Source: Bacteroidota bacterium (lineage in GTDB: Bacteria > Bacteroidota > Bacteroidia > Cytophagales > Cyclobacteriaceae). Taken from it: 8,575 nt of DNA. Below the pieces are notes generated by a model. That model was given only the letters and a program-made list of their open reading frames with translations. It did no database searches and had not been told where the DNA came from. The DNA is taken from contig JAPUIM010000148.1 of assembly GCA_027297025.1 (NCBI GenBank), positions 1 through 8,575 on the forward strand. Reading direction: 5' to 3'. Made by a program: the position numbers and the translations under genes. Below, piece by piece: positions 6,627-8,575 of this stretch. Each line of letters opens with the position of its first letter. The stretch's first letter is position 1.

Positions 6627-7727
6627 ATGGCAAAAATAAAAGAATTAATCAATTATTTAGAGCAAATAGCCCCGCCGTCTTACCAGGAAAGCTACGACAA
6701 TGCGGGACTTATCACAGGAGATGCTGAGGCCGAGTTGTCAGCGGTATTGATCAGTTTGGATTGCACCGAAGAGATCATTGAAGAAGCGAAGCAAAAAAGA
6801 GCCAACCTGGTAATCGCCCATCACCCCATCATTTTTCGACCCCTTAAACGTATTACCGGCCAGGATTACGTGCAAAGAACAGTGATCCAAGCCATTAAAA
6901 ATGATATTGCCATTTACGCTATCCACACCAATCTCGATAATATCAGCCAGGGGGTAAACGAAATGATCTGCAGTAAACTGGAACTAAAGAACCCGAAGAT
7001 TTTGTTGCCCAAAAAGGACAATCTGGCCAAGTTGGTTACTTTCATTCCACAAGAAAATACGCTGCAAGTTTTAGAAGCGATACACCGGATGGGGGCTGGA
7101 CAAATTGGGGAATACAACCAATGCAGCTTTCGGGTAACCGGTACCGGGGCCTTTAAACCCAGTGAAAAGGCAAATCCTCACATAGGAACCAGCGATCTCT
7201 TGGAAAATGTAACCGAAGACCGGGTGGAGGTGATTTTTCCCCGCCATCTCAAAAATCAGGTACTAAATGCCTTAAAAAAAGCCCATCCCTACGAAGAGGT
7301 TGCCTACTATCATCAGGAGGTTCAAAATACTGATCCCCAAACAGGAGCAGGCATGATTGGGAATTTGGAAAAGGAGTTGGATGAGCAAGATTTTTTAGAT
7401 CACCTCAAAGATAAAATGGGATTAACTTGCATAAGGCATACCCGATTTTTGGGCGCCAAGGTAAAAAGAGTAGCGGTATGTGGAGGCGCCGGTAGTTTTT
7501 TATTGTCTCATGCCATTCAACATCAAGCCCAGGCATTTGTATCAGCTGATTTCAAGTACCATGAATTTTTCGATGCTGAAAATAAAATCGTAATAGCCGA
7601 CATCGGCCATTATGAAAGTGAGGTGTTCACAAAAGAACTTATTCGCGGGTTATTAAATAAAAAATTCCCTAATATTGCACTCGATTTATCAGAACGCAAT
7701 ACAAATCCTGTTAATTATTACTTTTAA
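6627..7727 (+). CDS. Nif3-family dinuclear metal centre protein (YqfO-type)
   Basis: Nif3 proteins are widespread cytoplasmic proteins that assemble into hexameric rings with a two-metal site in each subunit; their reaction is unsettled, although databases often use 'GTP cyclohydrolase 1 type 2 homolog'. The metal ligands are all present: His65-His66 in IAHHPIIFRPLK (63-74), Asp104 in AIHTNLDN (98-105), and His328 and Glu332 in IGHYESE (326-332). Other family blocks are SYDNAGLITGD (22-32), CGGAGSFLL (285-293) and FVSADFKYHEF (304-314). At 366 residues it is the long form, like Bacillus YqfO rather than short E. coli YbgI: residues about 130-235, including AHPYEEVAYY (219-228), form the inserted PII/CutA-like domain. 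It follows a TAAATTTG promoter element and precedes the zinc-ribbon gene by 6 nt, so the two are likely one operon. The start ATG gives MAKIKELINYLEQIAP, typical for the family. Confidence 0.94.
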   Translation: MAKIKELINYLEQIAPPSYQESYDNAGLITGDAEAELSAVLISLDCTEEIIEEAKQKRANLVIAHHPIIFRPLKRITGQDYVQRTVIQAIKNDIAIYAIHTNLDNISQGVNEMICSKLELKNPKILLPKKDNLAKLVTFIPQENTLQVLEAIHRMGAGQIGEYNQCSFRVTGTGAFKPSEKANPHIGTSDLLENVTEDRVEVIFPRHLKNQVLNALKKAHPYEEVAYYHQEVQNTDPQTGAGMIGNLEKELDEQDFLDHLKDKMGLTCIRHTRFLGAKVKRVAVCGGAGSFLLSHAIQHQAQAFVSADFKYHEFFDAENKIVIADIGHYESEVFTKELIRGLLNKKFPNIALDLSERNTNPVNYYF

Positions 7728-7733
7728 TCTTAG

Positions 7734-8510
7734 ATGGAAAAAACGGTTGCCCAAAAACTGGAAGCATTAACAAAACTTCAAAACATAGATTCCGAGTTAG
7801 ACGAAATAAAGACAGTAAGAGGGGCTCTGCCTGAAGAGGTCTCTGATCTGGAAGATGAGATTATCGGATACGAAACCAGGGTCCAAAACTACAACCAAGA
7901 CCTGGAAGATATCGACGAGCAAATAAGCTCCAATAAACAAAGTATCAAAGAAGCGGAAAAGCTCATCAAAAAATATGAAGAACAACAGATGAATGTCAGA
8001 AACAACCGCGAATATGATGCCATCACCAAGGAGTTGGAACTGCAACAACTGGAAATTCAGATCCTGGAAAAAAAGACTAATGAGTCCAAAGGCAAAATTG
8101 AAAGCAAAAACCAAGAAATAGAGGGAACCAAACAATTGCTTGAGGAAAGGACCAAAGACATGGAGAGCAAAAAGGATGAGTTGGATGGTCTCATCTCTGA
8201 AAGTGAAGAAGAAGAAAAACATTTACTGAGCAAAAGGGAGAAAGCATCCAAGGACATTGAGGAAAGGCTTTTATTGTCCTACAACAAGATTCGGGGCAGC
8301 GCAAATAACGGTTTGGCGGTGGTGAAAGTGACACGTGATGCCTGTGGAGGTTGTTTTAATATTGTACCACCTCAACGCCAGGCAGATATTAGGGTTAAGA
8401 AAAAGATCATTGTTTGTGAGCACTGCGGAAGGATATTGGCAGATGCTGATGAGATAGCGGAAGTAAAAGCCCCGAAAAAGCGACGTACCACCAAGGCAAA
8501 AGCTAAATAA
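7734..8510 (+). CDS. Coiled-coil C4 zinc-ribbon protein (zf-RING_7, CT398/HP0958-like)
   Basis: The 258-residue product has two parts. Residues about 5-180 are charged heptad-like sequence rich in Glu, Lys and Gln, predicted to form a long antiparallel coiled-coil hairpin; NNREYDAITKEL (90-101) is a family hallmark. Residues about 200-235 form a zinc ribbon with two CxxC knuckles, CGGC (204-207) and CEHC (228-231), around a VPPQRQADIR linker. It ends in a very basic tail (KAPKKRRTTKAKAK, 245-258). Known relatives are Chlamydia CT398 (CdsZ) and Helicobacter HP0958 (FlgZ), which bind partners such as RpoN or secretion components. Most bacteria that carry the family, Bacteroidota included, lack those contexts, so here it is best seen as a cytoplasmic adaptor or nucleic-acid-binding protein of unknown role. 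It lies 6 nt after the Nif3 stop, implying co-transcription. Length and motifs are complete. Confidence 0.92.
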   Translation: MEKTVAQKLEALTKLQNIDSELDEIKTVRGALPEEVSDLEDEIIGYETRVQNYNQDLEDIDEQISSNKQSIKEAEKLIKKYEEQQMNVRNNREYDAITKELELQQLEIQILEKKTNESKGKIESKNQEIEGTKQLLEERTKDMESKKDELDGLISESEEEEKHLLSKREKASKDIEERLLLSYNKIRGSANNGLAVVKVTRDACGGCFNIVPPQRQADIRVKKKIIVCEHCGRILADADEIAEVKAPKKRRTTKAKAK

Positions 8511-8547
8511 GGTTTATCTCAGCCAATATTTACATTTTGGATAAAAT

Positions 8548-8575
8548 ATGGAACAAGGTGAGTTATCATGCTCAC
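8548..8575 (+). CDS. Possible start of a further gene, cut off by window edge
   Basis: An ATG at 8548 follows an in-frame TAA (8542-8544) and opens nine codons (MEQGELSCS) before the window ends. It would be the next gene in the same direction, 37 nt after the zinc-ribbon stop. The support is only position and orientation. The opposite strand is also open from the edge to a TGA at 8519-8521, so the end of a convergent gene is an equal possibility. No product can be proposed. Confidence 0.2.

Noticed and set aside
7797..8222. A 141-codon minus-strand open frame rich in Phe and Leu
   Set aside because: It is the antisense of the Glu/Lys-rich coiled-coil region; such codons read as Phe/Leu on the other strand. 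It has no family resemblance and no space for its own signals.
7734..8510. Assigning a flagellar or type III secretion role (FlgZ or CdsZ) to the zinc-ribbon protein
   Set aside because: No flagellar, RpoN or type III secretion gene is visible, and the family occurs widely in bacteria without those systems.
1..8575. CRISPR array, tRNA, rRNA, insertion sequence, toxin-antitoxin or defence system
   Set aside because: Read on both strands, the window shows no repeat-spacer pattern, cloverleaf, transposase or known defence domain. Nearly all bases are explained by ordinary chromosomal genes.

Overview
The window looks like chromosomal DNA from a member of the Bacteroidota, most likely a Cytophagales-type (marine or environmental) lineage. 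The grounds are a Porin_10-type outer-membrane barrel protein, a secreted protein ending PAARKKKQKT that resembles a Bacteroidota-restricted family, an FtsX/MacB-type permease, an LpxK (so the cell makes lipid A), start codons without clear Shine-Dalgarno sequences, and one good match to the Bacteroidota -7 promoter element TAnnTTTG. These assignments come from reading the proteins and from memory of the families; no database search was run. The window is almost fully coding. No gene-free stretch exceeds about 100 bases, and I saw no tRNA, rRNA, CRISPR array, insertion sequence or phage gene.

Layout. (1) Positions 1-1674, minus strand: an ABC-transporter permease, followed directly by a secreted conserved hypothetical protein that runs off the left edge. 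(2) A 100-bp AT-rich divergent spacer. (3) Positions 1775-3034, plus strand: a secreted protein of a family usually labelled 'asparagine synthetase B', a name the sequence does not support. (4) After a 9-bp convergent gap, a tight minus-strand cluster transcribed lpxK, then a putative porin, then miaE, with gaps of only 5-12 nt. (5) A 71-bp divergent spacer carrying TAAATTTG. (6) Positions 6627-8510, plus strand: a Nif3-family dinuclear-metal protein, then 6 nt later a coiled-coil C4 zinc-ribbon protein. The last 65 bases hold only a possible start of another gene.

How the genes work together. lpxK and the porin both serve the outer membrane (lipid A phosphorylation and a beta-barrel), while miaE hydroxylates the modified base ms2i6A in tRNA and appears to be a passenger in the same transcript. 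The Nif3/zinc-ribbon pair has no settled biochemical function, but the same pairing occurs in distant bacteria (Helicobacter pylori HP0959/HP0958, from memory), which suggests a functional link. I found no clearly new multi-gene system. The best leads are the misnamed secreted protein with a possible Cys/His site, the conserved Nif3/zinc-ribbon pair, and the porin's non-ATG start.
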